In this document: in pieces, positions 26,648 through 35,180 of the stretch
How the letters are laid out: every line of letters begins with the position of its first letter
Position numbering within the stretch: position 1 is the stretch's first letter
Assembly: GCF_900101605.1 (NCBI RefSeq)
Contig: NZ_FMUR01000006.1
Coordinates: forward strand, 174,777-238,776
DNA length: 64,000 nucleotides
Direction of reading: 5' to 3'
From: Butyrivibrio hungatei
Lineage (GTDB): Bacteria > Bacillota > Clostridia > Lachnospirales > Lachnospiraceae
Notes under the pieces: model-generated
What the model was told of the DNA's origin: nothing
What the model saw: only the letters and a program-made list of their open reading frames with translations
The model's database searches: none
Position numbers and translations under genes: made by a program

Positions 26648-27861
26648 TGCCTAAAAAAGAAGAGAAACGTAATCTGGAAACAATTCCCGTTGGTTCGTTG
26701 GGAATCATTCCATTAAAAGGTGTTAAGACCTTGGCTGAAAAGGTTGATTACTATCTCGTAAAATGGAGAGCCGAAAGAGAAAACGAACACAAAGGAAGCT
26801 TAGCCTTTACAGGTTATGAGAGACCATCTTATATCCTTGAAGCAGAGGTACCGAGATTCGGAACAGGTGAAGCAAAAGGTGTTATTAAAACTTCCGTTCG
26901 TGGAGATGACCTCTTTCTCCTTGTAGACGTATGTAACTATTCACAGACATACTCAATGTTTGGCAGAGAAAATCACATGTCTCCTGATGATCATTATCAG
27001 GATCTTAAGAGAATTATCGCTGCTGTAGGTGGAAAAGCCAGAAGAATTACCGTTATTATGCCTTTCCTCTACGAATCAAGACAGCACAAGAGAAATTCCA
27101 GAGAATCTCTTGATTGTGCTATCGCACTTCAGGAACTTGTAAGCATGGGCGTTGATAACATCATCACTTTTGATGCTCACGATCCGAGAGTACAGAATGC
27201 TATTCCTCTTAACGGTTTTGAAACCGTTAGAACAACATATCAGTTTATCAAAGCACTTCTTAGAAATGTCTGGGATCTTAAGATCGATTCAGACAACATG
27301 ATGGTAATCAGTCCGGATGAGGGCGGAATGAGCCGTGCAATCTATCTTGCAAGCGTGCTCGGTCTCGATGTGGGAATGTTCTACAAGCGTCGCGATTATA
27401 CACAGGTTGTAAACGGAAGAAATCCCATCGTTTCACATGAGTTCCTCGGAACAAGTGTTGAAGGAAAATCCGTTATCATCGTTGACGACATGATTTCATC
27501 AGGCGAAAGCTTACTTGATGTTGCAAAAGCACTTAAAGAGCGCAAGGCAGCTAGAATCTATGCTTTCTCAACATTTGGTCTCTTTACAGGCGGACTCGAT
27601 GTATTTGACGAAGCATACAAGAACGGCATTATAGATAAAGTATTCACAACAAACCTTATCTACCAGACACCTGAGCTTCTCTCACGTGAATGGTACATTA
27701 GCTGTGATATGAGTAAGTATATCGCTTACCTTATCGATACTCTTAACCACGATGCTTCTATCAGCGATCTTCTCAATCCTGTTGAGAGAATCAACAGCAT
27801 TATTGAGAGATATAACAGTGGTGAGCTCAGAGCTTCACTTGAAGCAGAGAAGAAAATCTGA
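26647..27861 (+). CDS. prs: Ribose-phosphate pyrophosphokinase, long divergent form
   Basis: Makes PRPP from ribose-5-phosphate and ATP for nucleotide synthesis. At 404 residues it is longer than the usual 310-320: extra sequence sits at the N-terminus and in loops. Visible: SYSQTYSMFGRENHMSPDDHY, ITVIMPFLYESRQHKR (flexible loop), FDAHDPR, and the PRPP loop VIIVDDMISSGES, where the usual DDMIDTGGT is altered. This form is common in Lachnospiraceae, but the changed loop leaves regulation uncertain. The ATG overlaps the dnaC stop (TAATG), so the two are translationally coupled. Confidence 0.93.
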   Translation: MPKKEEKRNLETIPVGSLGIIPLKGVKTLAEKVDYYLVKWRAERENEHKGSLAFTGYERPSYILEAEVPRFGTGEAKGVIKTSVRGDDLFLLVDVCNYSQTYSMFGRENHMSPDDHYQDLKRIIAAVGGKARRITVIMPFLYESRQHKRNSRESLDCAIALQELVSMGVDNIITFDAHDPRVQNAIPLNGFETVRTTYQFIKALLRNVWDLKIDSDNMMVISPDEGGMSRAIYLASVLGLDVGMFYKRRDYTQVVNGRNPIVSHEFLGTSVEGKSVIIVDDMISSGESLLDVAKALKERKAARIYAFSTFGLFTGGLDVFDEAYKNGIIDKVFTTNLIYQTPELLSREWYISCDMSKYIAYLIDTLNHDASISDLLNPVERINSIIERYNSGELRASLEAEKKI

Positions 27862-27916
27862 TCAATTTAGAAATTTCTTATTTAATTTAAATAGCAATTT
27901 CCAATGTTATGAAAAT

Positions 27917-27949
27917 ACTGCTTAGTTGAAAGATATTCAACTAAGCAGT
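27917..27949. terminator. Bidirectional terminator between prs and the HAD gene
   Basis: Perfect 14-bp stem (27917-27930 with 27936-27949, ACTGCTTAGTTGAA) and a 5-base loop; followed by TTCTTTTA on the plus strand and ATTTTC on the minus. The stop codon of the leftward HAD gene lies in the right arm. Confidence 0.9.
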
Positions 27950-28590
27950 TCTTTTATCTGTATCAGGGAATCTAATTTCTTATATAGGAGTTTTTCAAGC
28001 TCACTGTCCGGCTGTGTGAGGTCGGGAATCATAATAACTTTGCACCCTGCCCTGTATGCACTTGTTACTCCGTTTGGTGAATCCTCAACCGCAAATGTCC
28101 TATCGGGAGGCAAGCCAAGCTCCTTACACGCATATGAATATATATCAGGTGCAGGTTTTCCTTTTTCCACCATATTTGCACATATTATCTTATCAAAATA
28201 CTCAAAGAGACCTATTTTTTTCAGATAACGCTCTGTTCTTTCATAGTCATTGGCGGTAGCAATGCACGTAAGTATGCCATTTTCACGAAGCCATGTAAGT
28301 ATCTCTTTTGCCCCGGGCTTAAGCGGTATCCCACTCTCCCTTATAAGCTCTTCAACAAGACTTTTTCTGTACTCTCTCACTTTCATGTAATCAAAGTCTT
28401 CGCCGTACCATTCCTTGAATTTTGCAGGTGCAAAAGGTCTTCCGAGTGATCTAAGCTCCAGTGCTTTTTCTTTTTCCATTTTATATCCAAAGTGTTCAAG
28501 CGCCTTTGGCCACGCTGTCTGATAATACTTCTCCGTATCCGTTAATGTACCGTCAAGATCAAATATTACCGCATCTGCTTTTTTATCCAC
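27937..28590 (-). CDS. HAD-superfamily hydrolase (phosphatase/phosphomutase-like)
   Basis: Protein of 217 residues of HAD subfamily IA. Motif I FDLDGTLTD, motif II TATAND (CIATANDYERTERY), motif III Lys in KGKPAPDIY, motif IV VEDSPNGVTSAYRAG. The helical cap between motifs I and II resembles beta-phosphoglucomutase/YvdM-type enzymes; the substrate is probably a sugar phosphate but not decided. GTG at 28590 with GAGG 8 bases upstream is chosen over a TTG at 28623. It ends inside the terminator shared with prs. Confidence 0.9.
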   Translation of the reverse strand: MDKKADAVIFDLDGTLTDTEKYYQTAWPKALEHFGYKMEKEKALELRSLGRPFAPAKFKEWYGEDFDYMKVREYRKSLVEELIRESGIPLKPGAKEILTWLRENGILTCIATANDYERTERYLKKIGLFEYFDKIICANMVEKGKPAPDIYSYACKELGLPPDRTFAVEDSPNGVTSAYRAGCKVIMIPDLTQPDSELEKLLYKKLDSLIQIKELLS

Positions 28591-28729
28591 AATCTCATCC
28601 TCGCTTTGATCGGTTTTCCACAAAAATATAATAACATGACTTTAAACTGTGTATGAGTTCTTTAATGCTTTTATCAGTTTTTCCGTTGTAATATAATTAC
28701 GTATATGATGTACTACTAAGGAGGTTTCT

Positions 28730-29365
28730 ATGGCAATAAACGAAAACATTACAAAAAGAAATACCCTTCTTGCCCAGAAAGTTATTAAAGGTCTTGAATC
28801 AAGAAATATGAGCGGCTATTTCGCATCTTCCAAAGAAGAAGCTCTTAAGCTTGCCATGGTTCTGATTCCTACAGGTTCAAGCGTTACTATGGGCGGCGCA
28901 ATGAGCGCACACGAGATTGGTCTTGTAAAAGAGCTCAAAGAAGGCAACTACAACTTCATAGACCGAGACGAATATGAAGATAAACGTGCAGCTATGCTTG
29001 CAGCATACGATGCAGATGTCTTTCTCTCAAGCGCCAACGCCATTACGGAAGACGGTATTCTTGTCAACATCGACGGCAACGCTAACCGTGTATCGGCAAT
29101 AGCTCAGGGACCTAAGAAGGTTGTGTTTATTGTCGGCATGAACAAAGTATGCCCGGATGTCGACAGTGCCCTTAAAAGAGCAAGGAACGTCGCAGCACCT
29201 ATAAACGCCCAGCGCTTTGGTCTTAGCACACCATGCTGCAAAACAGGTTCATGCATGGACTGCAAGTCACCTGACACAATTTGTTGCCAGTTCCTCGTAA
29301 CACGTTTTTCCAGACACGCGGAGAGAATCCACGTCATCCTTGTAAATGACAGCCTTGGATTCTGA
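28730..29365 (+). CDS. LUD-domain (lactate utilisation) protein
   Basis: Protein of 211 residues with the LUD fold: VTMGGAMSAHEIGL, FLSSANAITEDGILVNIDGNANRVSAIAQGPKKVVFIVG are the family's core. Members of this stand-alone type are related to LutC/YkgG, which take part in lactate oxidation, but no lutA or lutB lies nearby. The C-terminal part holds six Cys (TPCCKTGSCMDCKSPDTICC), suggesting a metal site; this is inferred. AAGGAGG precedes the ATG. Confidence 0.92.
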   Translation: MAINENITKRNTLLAQKVIKGLESRNMSGYFASSKEEALKLAMVLIPTGSSVTMGGAMSAHEIGLVKELKEGNYNFIDRDEYEDKRAAMLAAYDADVFLSSANAITEDGILVNIDGNANRVSAIAQGPKKVVFIVGMNKVCPDVDSALKRARNVAAPINAQRFGLSTPCCKTGSCMDCKSPDTICCQFLVTRFSRHAERIHVILVNDSLGF

Positions 29366-29385
29366 TTTCAATCAAGATAACGTAA

Positions 29386-29440
29386 ATGGAGATAAGTTCT
29401 AGATCAAAAGAACCTATCTCCATATTTCTATCCTATCTTC
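29386..29440 (+). terminator. Terminator of the LUD gene
   Basis: 14-position stem (29386-29399 with 29410-29423, ATGGAGATA / TATCTCCAT plus GTTC/GAAC, one mismatch), followed by a T/C-rich run. It may also end the leftward nuclease transcript. Confidence 0.75.
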
Positions 29441-29467
29441 TTTCTATATTTATTTCCAAATTGCTAT

Positions 29468-30205
29468 TTATGTCTGTTCTTCAAGCCAATTGCTTCCGTC
29501 AGCGTAATTAAGCACAACTCCGGGCTGAACGTTATAACAAAATACATTAAAGCATATTCCCGCTCCGCCATCTTCAACGGACAGTGCCTCAATATTTACT
29601 CCACTGCATAAGAGGTTATCACCTTCAAATACAGGTGTAACTCGATACATTACGTGATTACCACTCTCCTTTACATATGACGCGACCATATTCTCATACG
29701 GAAGCATCCCATCCACGTTCAAGTATCTTGTTCCCGTCACGAAGTTCTTGTCATTATCATTCTCTCCGGTCAACTGAAATCCTATAAGATGACATCTGTT
29801 GTACAAGTACGGAGGTTTTGATCTTACCACTCCCGGATACTTATTCTGCTTCCAGCCGGTGGGCTTGATCCTTGCAATAGATTCTCGCTTTTCGGTCGGC
29901 ATAATATCCTGCCCAACACAGGCGACTGCTGTAGTACACCTTCCGAGAGAATCTTGTTCACCGTATTTTTCAAACGATTGATCAACAATCTCATCCTCGG
30001 TAAATGTAGGTTTATTTCCATTTACCTCTACCGAGGCTTCTCCTGAAAAATCGGTCTCTTCACTTACACTGTTTGAAACATTTGCTTCGGGTAATAATTC
30101 CGGATAATAAACGGAAAAATATACCGCACAGATCAGCGAAAGCAAAGCCATAATTTTTTTGTAGTGTGCAGTCAGTTTGGTTTTTTTCTTCTTTTTCCTA
30201 GCCAT
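29468..30205 (-). CDS. Secreted DNA/RNA non-specific endonuclease (EndA/NucA type)
   Basis: Protein of 245 residues: Lys-rich start MARKKKKKTK, transmembrane helix about 18-34, an acidic linker, then the nuclease domain with the beta-beta-alpha metal motif YNRCHLIGFQLTGENDNDKNFVTGTRYLN, the His being the likely general base and the Asn side chains the metal ligands. The family digests extracellular DNA, or takes part in DNA uptake (pneumococcal EndA). It is probably anchored to the outer face of the membrane. The start lacks a strong ribosome site. Confidence 0.93.
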   Translation of the reverse strand: MARKKKKKTKLTAHYKKIMALLSLICAVYFSVYYPELLPEANVSNSVSEETDFSGEASVEVNGNKPTFTEDEIVDQSFEKYGEQDSLGRCTTAVACVGQDIMPTEKRESIARIKPTGWKQNKYPGVVRSKPPYLYNRCHLIGFQLTGENDNDKNFVTGTRYLNVDGMLPYENMVASYVKESGNHVMYRVTPVFEGDNLLCSGVNIEALSVEDGGAGICFNVFCYNVQPGVVLNYADGSNWLEEQT

Positions 30206-30273
30206 ATTAAGCTATTCTGCAACACTAAAGTGAAAATCCTGTGTCTTAAATATGTTTTTTCAGAAAACTTTGC

Positions 30274-32994
30274 TTATTTTTCATTAGGCACATAAGTAAT
30301 GAAATGATTTCCGTTTTTAGCAAAAAGATCTTTGGCATCGGTCATTCCAAGCTTCTGAATTTTTCCCAATCTCGGATCGAGATAATCAATGTTCTGACTG
30401 TCATATCCAAGAAGCAATACCGCATCATCATTTTCCAAAAATGCCATTATCGGAAGTCCCTTACTTATGTAGTACAAAACTGTATCAAGCGTACAGCCGT
30501 CAAGCCTGACAATATTTGCATCGGTAAACTGCGCCTTCAAAATATCCTCAACACTGTTTCCGCTTGCAAGAGAAGACTCAACATCCATATTTCTGCCGCC
30601 ATAGTGGTACAGAATAAGATCGATACAAACCGCTGTGGGATTCTTTGTCGTAATGCCCTCATAGTTCTCAATCTTCTCTGTAAGCGAAACAATACGATTT
30701 TGTGAAAGCCTGTCGCCCTTTCTCCAAATATAATTATTGGTATCTCCGACAACCGCACCAGAATTAAGCTCGGCATCCTTAACAGCCTTTGCAGAATCCG
30801 TGTACACTTTAGCCTTTCCTTTCATATCATACACATAATAAAAAGGATTTTTTCCCGCATCTCGCTTGAGCTCCACATCGACGTTTCTGCTTTCCTCAAA
30901 CAGAATCTGATTTGGTGTGAGAACTTTTATCTGATTTGGCTTTACTTCATTTTTGGTACCGATCTGTACAATCTTCTCGTATTCATCAACCGCAACCTGT
31001 GTTACTTTGTTTCTGACCGCTTTGTCTTCCTGAGTATAATTGAAAACATACTCATGCTCCATTCCAAGCTCATCGGTACTCTCATATTCACCGTTTTCAT
31101 TCTTTTTTACACAGTAGAAATTAATCTGCTTACCAATTTTCTTGATACCCGTAACATATCCGTATTCACTCGGAACCTCTCTGTCATCCAGAGGCTTGCT
31201 GCCTTCCTGCATGGCTGACATGTTATGAACCTGTATTCTATGCATCAGATATAACGGATTTCCAAGCTGATCCTTGGCTTCATCTTCTGCCCTTACGAAT
31301 CCATACACAAAGTCTTCGCCCCTAAATCCCATAAGGATTACTTTTTCGCCATTTTCAGCCGTTATTTCTTCTTTTATCTTCGTATCAAGATTCATTACAT
31401 CAAATCTTGTCAGATCATCTCCCTGCCAGGCTATGGTTCCCTCCGATTCAGAAATCTTATATGAACCTTCACCTATATCCTCAACGACAAGATTATAAGT
31501 CCTGTCTGTAAGATTGACCTCATAGATATTCTGATCAAGCATTATATAAAAGGTGTTGCTGTCATTTACATAAGCAAGTGTTTCCACGCAATCTTCAATG
31601 ATCTCTGCTGCCTGTCCGCACTCAATAAATGCCTGTTCCTCCACAGCATTCAAAGAAGCACTGTAGTTATACACTGCTATACCGACTCTTCCTTCATGTA
31701 TTCCGCGGTTCATGTAACCTGCAACAACAAATCTCACATCTCCGTCTTCATCAACATTAAGGATCTTTACCTCGTTATTATCCCAGTTAGCTCTTATATC
31801 ATCATTTTCTTTATCATAGAATCCAAAAATATATGCAAGTCGTCCATCAACATTATTATAGGAAAAAAGCCTGTTCTCACTTACAAATGCAAAAACGCTT
31901 CCGCCTTCGCTTACTCCGCCGCTCTCCTTAAATTCAAAATCAGGACTGCAGATTCCGAGCGTAATTGAATTCTTTCCGACAGAATAAGAAGATGTATCAA
32001 AAATACAGTTCATCTTTCTCTCGAAATTTAAAATGAACGGTCTCTTCTTTGTCCACTTTACCCTATAGACTTCCGTAACATTATACAGCCTGCTGTCTTC
32101 ACCTTCCTGCGTGGTCACTCTGTACTGGAGCTTATAAGTTCCGATGTCACTCTGTATATCATTTACATATATCTGAGGCTTGGTATGATCCGTGATTCTG
32201 ACATCAACCGCTTCTTCTTTGTCTTTATCTTTTCCAAAAACGGTGGCACTCTTACTCTTGTTATCCGCAAGGCTCTTATCAAGAAGACTTCCCCAGGTTA
32301 CCTGATCAAAACTGCTGTGCAGATTAACCCTTGAAAAAGTGTCATTTTTCTCTTTATCCTTATCTGTTTCCAAATACTTGGCATACTCGGCTTTCGCTCT
32401 TTCCTTATCGAACGTAGCCTCGGAAAAACCTGTTATAAAATCTATCTCATTATCAATGTTGTACCTTGTCTCATCACCTTCGGTCCAGACTATTCTCGTA
32501 TAGTACTTTGCAACCGCGTTGTTGAGCTCAACCTTTATTACAAGCATATACTCTCTTCCGGCCAAAATAAGGTCCGCAACAGGAGCAAGCTGAATCTTGC
32601 AATCAATGGTATTTTCATGCTCTTTGAATTCGGTCTGATCCTCATCTGCGATAAGTCTGTTGTCCTTACCTATATTTCTGAGTTCAAATCCGACATTCGA
32701 TATCTTTTGTCCGAAAGTATTGATCTTAAAAGACATTGTACGATCCGAATTTATCGGCCAGACCGTTCCTCTTACGTAGTTGGCATTAACCTCCGACAGA
32801 TATCCGTGAAGAGGATTAACCTCTTTGTCACCGCTCTGCATGGTTATGACGGGAAGTGATGCCGGAGACATCTTCGCAGTCATATCAGCCTTATCAATAT
32901 TGGATAATTTGCTGATAACGAATATTGATATAATCAGAAGGCCAAAAAAATATGCAATTTTTATAGTTGTTTTTTTGATTGTATTATCACGCAT
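30274..32994 (-). CDS. Large membrane-anchored protein with a degenerate C39-like C-terminal domain
   Basis: Protein of 906 residues with a single N-terminal transmembrane helix (about 11-29) and a long extracytoplasmic part. Residues about 340-640 contain many short beta-strand segments, suggestive of a propeller. The last ~125 residues (PTAVCIDLILYHYGG near 785, GLPIMAFLENDDAVLLLGYDSQNIDYLDPR near 850) follow the C39-like cysteine-peptidase pattern, but the Cys position reads Pro and the His position reads Asp, so it looks inactive. A peptide-binding role is inference. The start has only a weak ribosome site. Confidence 0.75.
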   Translation of the reverse strand: MRDNTIKKTTIKIAYFFGLLIISIFVISKLSNIDKADMTAKMSPASLPVITMQSGDKEVNPLHGYLSEVNANYVRGTVWPINSDRTMSFKINTFGQKISNVGFELRNIGKDNRLIADEDQTEFKEHENTIDCKIQLAPVADLILAGREYMLVIKVELNNAVAKYYTRIVWTEGDETRYNIDNEIDFITGFSEATFDKERAKAEYAKYLETDKDKEKNDTFSRVNLHSSFDQVTWGSLLDKSLADNKSKSATVFGKDKDKEEAVDVRITDHTKPQIYVNDIQSDIGTYKLQYRVTTQEGEDSRLYNVTEVYRVKWTKKRPFILNFERKMNCIFDTSSYSVGKNSITLGICSPDFEFKESGGVSEGGSVFAFVSENRLFSYNNVDGRLAYIFGFYDKENDDIRANWDNNEVKILNVDEDGDVRFVVAGYMNRGIHEGRVGIAVYNYSASLNAVEEQAFIECGQAAEIIEDCVETLAYVNDSNTFYIMLDQNIYEVNLTDRTYNLVVEDIGEGSYKISESEGTIAWQGDDLTRFDVMNLDTKIKEEITAENGEKVILMGFRGEDFVYGFVRAEDEAKDQLGNPLYLMHRIQVHNMSAMQEGSKPLDDREVPSEYGYVTGIKKIGKQINFYCVKKNENGEYESTDELGMEHEYVFNYTQEDKAVRNKVTQVAVDEYEKIVQIGTKNEVKPNQIKVLTPNQILFEESRNVDVELKRDAGKNPFYYVYDMKGKAKVYTDSAKAVKDAELNSGAVVGDTNNYIWRKGDRLSQNRIVSLTEKIENYEGITTKNPTAVCIDLILYHYGGRNMDVESSLASGNSVEDILKAQFTDANIVRLDGCTLDTVLYYISKGLPIMAFLENDDAVLLLGYDSQNIDYLDPRLGKIQKLGMTDAKDLFAKNGNHFITYVPNEK

Positions 32995-33061
32995 AATTGA
33001 CTTTCAAATTTAATAATAGTAAGATTTTCATAATATAATCATCAATATGGAAAGGACACAT

Positions 33062-33550
33062 ATGAATTATCCTATTCTATATCGAAAACGTTTCATACCG
33101 GATGAATGCGTTGAACTTAAGAATGACGAGATTCTTAAGCTTGACGAATCTGTCATGATCACCAAATGGAAAGCTCTTAAAAAAAGATCTGATATCTGCA
33201 ACGGCTATTCCTGCTATTACTTCAAAGAAGGATACAAGATCAGCAAATTTCTGAAAGCAGATAACACCCTTTCGCGTTGGTACTTTGACATTATAACCTA
33301 TGACCGCGATACTGAATCTAATACACTTACCGTGATTGATCTTCTTGCCGATGTCATAGTCTTTCCAGACGGCAAGATGAAGATTGACGATCTCGATGAA
33401 TTGTCCGAAGCTTTTGAAAAAAAGCTTATCGATGAGTCTTTGCTCAAAAAGAGTCTGCTCTCCCTGAACAGACTCCTTAACGAAATCTACGAAAATGGCA
33501 TATGCTCACTGACAGCGCCCATCGAAAAGATCATATCAGAGCAAGAATGA
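33062..33550 (+). CDS. DUF402-family protein
   Basis: Protein of 162 residues with the DUF402 core: RWYFDIITYDRDTESNTLTVIDLLADVIVFPDGKMKIDDLDELSEA. DUF402 includes nucleoside-triphosphate phosphatases/RNase-related hydrolases; the activity of this member is not known. GGAAAGGA precedes the ATG at 33062; a longer start at 33047 is not needed. It is divergent from the 906-residue protein and its end faces the dCMP deaminase gene, 12 bases away. Confidence 0.85.
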   Translation: MNYPILYRKRFIPDECVELKNDEILKLDESVMITKWKALKKRSDICNGYSCYYFKEGYKISKFLKADNTLSRWYFDIITYDRDTESNTLTVIDLLADVIVFPDGKMKIDDLDELSEAFEKKLIDESLLKKSLLSLNRLLNEIYENGICSLTAPIEKIISEQE

Positions 33551-33562
33551 TAAAACTCTTGA

Positions 33563-34045
33563 TCAGATAGTAATCTTTATATCTCTTCCGCTTCGTTCAT
33601 ATTTGTAATATCTGACGCCCGCTGCATCAAACATCTTTTTTGATGCTCTTGTTGTCGCGGAAGATTCATATTTGTCGCTGTCATATACAACCGTCTTTAT
33701 CCCTGCCTGAATGATTGCTTTTGCACATTCGTTGCAAGGAAAAAGAGATACATAGAGCTTTGCTCCGACGAGGCTTCCGCCTCTGTAATTTAAAATGGCG
33801 TTGAGCTCACTGTGAGTTACAAACGGATACTTAGTTGAAAGTTCATCCTCTCCGTCGCGTTCCCATGGGAAATCCTCATCTGAACATCCCTTTGGAAATC
33901 CGTTGTATCCCATGGAAAGAATGTTGTTATCCTCACTGACTATGCAACTGCCAACCTGTGTGTTTGGATCTTTTGATCTCATAGCTGCAAGCTTGGCAAC
34001 TCCCATGAAATATTCATCCCATGATATATAGTCTTCTCTCTTCAT
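33563..34045 (-). CDS. Deoxycytidylate deaminase (ComEB-like)
   Basis: Zinc deaminase of 160 residues that turns dCMP into dUMP for thymidylate synthesis. Zinc motif HSELNA near 80 (His and catalytic Glu) and PCNECAK near 105 (two Cys); DPNTQVGSCIV and MGYNGFPKGC are typical of the family. AAGGAG precedes the ATG. It follows upp by 9 bases, forming a pyrimidine-salvage pair. Confidence 0.95.
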   Translation of the reverse strand: MKREDYISWDEYFMGVAKLAAMRSKDPNTQVGSCIVSEDNNILSMGYNGFPKGCSDEDFPWERDGEDELSTKYPFVTHSELNAILNYRGGSLVGAKLYVSLFPCNECAKAIIQAGIKTVVYDSDKYESSATTRASKKMFDAAGVRYYKYERSGRDIKITI

Positions 34046-34054
34046 GTCTGCTCC

Positions 34055-34684
34055 TTATTTGGTTCCAAATATTCTGTCTCCCGCATCTCCAAGTCCCGGA
34101 ACAATGTAGCCATGTTCATTCAGCTTTTCATCCAAAGCGCCGACATAAATATCAACATCAGGATGCGCTTCCTGCATTGCTTTAAGCCCCTCGGGAGCAG
34201 CAATTATACACATAAAATGAATGTGCTTGCATCCTTTTTCTTTAAGCATATTTATAGCTGCAACAGAAGAACCTCCTGTAGCAAGCATCGGATCTACCAC
34301 AAATATTTCTCTCTCTGAAACATCTGCAGGCATCTTACAATAATATTCCACAGGTTTAAGTGTCTCCGGATCTCTGTATAATCCGATATGTCCAACCTTA
34401 GCTGCAGGAATAAGAGCAAGCATGCCGTCAACCATTCCAAGGCCTGCACGCAAAATAGGAACTACGCAGAGTTTTCTGCCCTTTAGTTCCTTAACCGTTG
34501 TCTTGCATATAGGTGTTTCAATCTCAACATCATGTAACTGCAGTTCTCTTGTCGCTTCGTAACAAATAAGCATTGCTATTTCGCTTATTGTCTGTCTAAA
34601 GTCCTTGGTTCCCGTATCAATCCTTCTGATATATCCAATCTTATGCTGAATCAGAGGATGATCCATTATAACAACTTTTCCCAT
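34055..34684 (-). CDS. upp: Uracil phosphoribosyltransferase
   Basis: Salvage enzyme of 209 residues making UMP from uracil and PRPP. The opening [18 protein letters not shown], the uracil/PRPP region [16 protein letters not shown] and the PRPP loop [12 protein letters not shown] are canonical, as is the end [27 protein letters not shown] precedes the ATG. Position after rpiB (31 bases) suggests a shared nucleotide/pentose operon. Confidence 0.98.
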   Translation of the reverse strand: MGKVVIMDHPLIQHKIGYIRRIDTGTKDFRQTISEIAMLICYEATRELQLHDVEIETPICKTTVKELKGRKLCVVPILRAGLGMVDGMLALIPAAKVGHIGLYRDPETLKPVEYYCKMPADVSEREIFVVDPMLATGGSSVAAINMLKEKGCKHIHFMCIIAAPEGLKAMQEAHPDVDIYVGALDEKLNEHGYIVPGLGDAGDRIFGTK

Positions 34685-34715
34685 GCTGTCCTCCTAGCCT
34701 AAGAGCCCCTATTAC

Positions 34716-35144
34716 TTATTCCTCAATTTTTGAAATTCTGCGACTGTGCTTCTCCATCTCAGAAAATTCCGTATCAAGAAATGTATCAACTATCTCGAGA
34801 GCAAGCAGATTTCCTACGAGTCCGCCTCCCATAGCAAGCATGTTTGCATCATTGTGTTCTCTTGTAAGTCTGGCTGATGTTGTCTCTGAGCAAAGAGCAC
34901 ATCTTATACCTTTAACTTTATTTGCAACAATAGAAATACCTATTCCCGTCGTGCAGATAACAATTCCTTTTTCACATTCCCCGCTTGCCACAGCTTCTGC
35001 TGCCGCTCTTCCAAAATCGGGATAATCACAGGATTCTTTACTGTATGTACCAAAATCTTTTACTTCGAATCCCCTTTTCTGTAAATGCTCTTTTACAACC
35101 TCTTTAAGGTCATATCCACCGTGATCGCTTCCAAGTGCTATCAT
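34716..35144 (-). CDS. rpiB: Ribose-5-phosphate isomerase B
   Basis: Isomerase of 142 residues between ribose-5-phosphate and ribulose-5-phosphate. Motifs: GSDHGGYDLK, phosphate-binding EHNDANML, active-site Cys in VICTTGIGIS (the family usually has CGTGIG; here the Gly is Thr). The enzyme feeds prs and links to phosphoketolase. AGAGGAAAC precedes the ATG. It lies between tsaC and upp. Confidence 0.96.
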   Translation of the reverse strand: MIALGSDHGGYDLKEVVKEHLQKRGFEVKDFGTYSKESCDYPDFGRAAAEAVASGECEKGIVICTTGIGISIVANKVKGIRCALCSETTSARLTREHNDANMLAMGGGLVGNLLALEIVDTFLDTEFSEMEKHSRRISKIEE

Positions 35145-35180
35145 GCCTGTTTCCTCTTTTCATATTATAATACAAATCCT

